Source of the DNA: a virus
Strand: one strand, 5' to 3'
IMG/VR virus record: IMGVR_UViG_3300036857_000183
Location: 1 to 28,714 of that record
Length of the DNA: 28,714 nucleotides
The translations under genes were made by a program, and so were the position numbers. Below are positions 28,663 through 28,714 of this stretch, piece after piece. Under the pieces are notes generated by a model. It had not been told where the DNA came from, did no database searches, and saw only the letters and a list, made by a program, of their open reading frames with translations. Every line of letters begins with the position of its first letter. Positions within the stretch are counted from its first letter, which is position 1.

Positions 28663-28687
28663 GGGGGTTCCCGTGCACTTTCCTGCC
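28663..28687 (+). repeat. 25-bp element, copy 3 (inverted)
   Basis: The plus strand gives GGGGGTTCC then CGTGCACTTTCCTGCC. It matches copy 1 at 21 of 25 positions but points rightward, toward the right end of the window and away from the PD-(D/E)XK gene. Together with copy 1 it brackets that gene as a 16-bp perfect inverted repeat. The rest of 28639-28714 shows no gene. Confidence 0.65.
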
Positions 28688-28714
28688 GGACTTTCTCTCG
28701 CAGCCGTAGTGCCC

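Noticed and set aside
1-28714. CRISPR array, tRNA or insertion sequence
   Set aside because: No regularly spaced repeats with unique spacers, no cloverleaf recognised by eye, and no transposase motif. A tRNA scan program was not available.

Overview
The window is a compact, high-GC temperate siphovirus genome or prophage, almost certainly of an actinobacterial (Actinomycetota) host. The evidence for the host is the very GC-rich coding style with many GTG starts, the actinophage-type tail genes (a DUF5047-like hub protein and short fibre-like proteins), and a membrane-anchored Rpf/lysozyme-like transglycosylase of the kind seen in Actinomycetota. I could not assign a genus; Thermoleophilia-like hosts are possible but that is a guess. 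No rRNA, tRNA, CRISPR array or insertion sequence is visible.

Layout. At the left end two plus-strand genes run as a pair: the 3' part of a secreted coiled-coil protein (3-350) and a large serine integrase (347-1837). Facing them is a leftward operon of about eighteen early genes (9879 down to 1733). In order of transcription it holds a Cro-like regulator, a RecB/Cas4-type exonuclease, Cys-rich small proteins, a RecT annealing protein, a RusA resolvase, a SLOG (DUF2493) protein, a beta-class DNA methyltransferase, a DnaD-like replication protein carrying a likely origin, an Rpf-like transglycosylase and several small unknowns. The rightward repressor gene (10022-10432) diverges from this operon across a 142-bp control region with a promoter and palindromes.

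From 28638 down to 10398 the minus strand holds the late genes: a PD-(D/E)XK nuclease, small and large terminase, a small basic head protein, endolysin, portal, MuF-type head protein, scaffold, HK97-type major capsid, an acidic protein, the neck genes, tail tube, a frameshifted tail chaperone pair, the tape measure and four tail-tip or fibre proteins. A last small gene runs head-on into the repressor.

How it works together. Integrase and repressor serve lysogeny. The exonuclease, RecT and RusA form a recombination module, and the replication protein with its embedded DnaA box and repeats probably starts replication. The terminase packages DNA into the portal/scaffold/capsid shell, and the endolysin plus an unidentified small-membrane-protein holin (and perhaps the transglycosylase) release particles. 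More than twenty gene junctions overlap by four bases (ATGA, GTGA or TTGA), so translation is coupled nearly throughout.

The most unusual points are: a three-copy 25-bp element around the terminase/nuclease end; a 46-bp imperfect palindrome just behind the integrase; an apparent ATA start for the tape measure; an origin-like cluster inside the replication gene; and a secreted protein translationally tied to the integrase.
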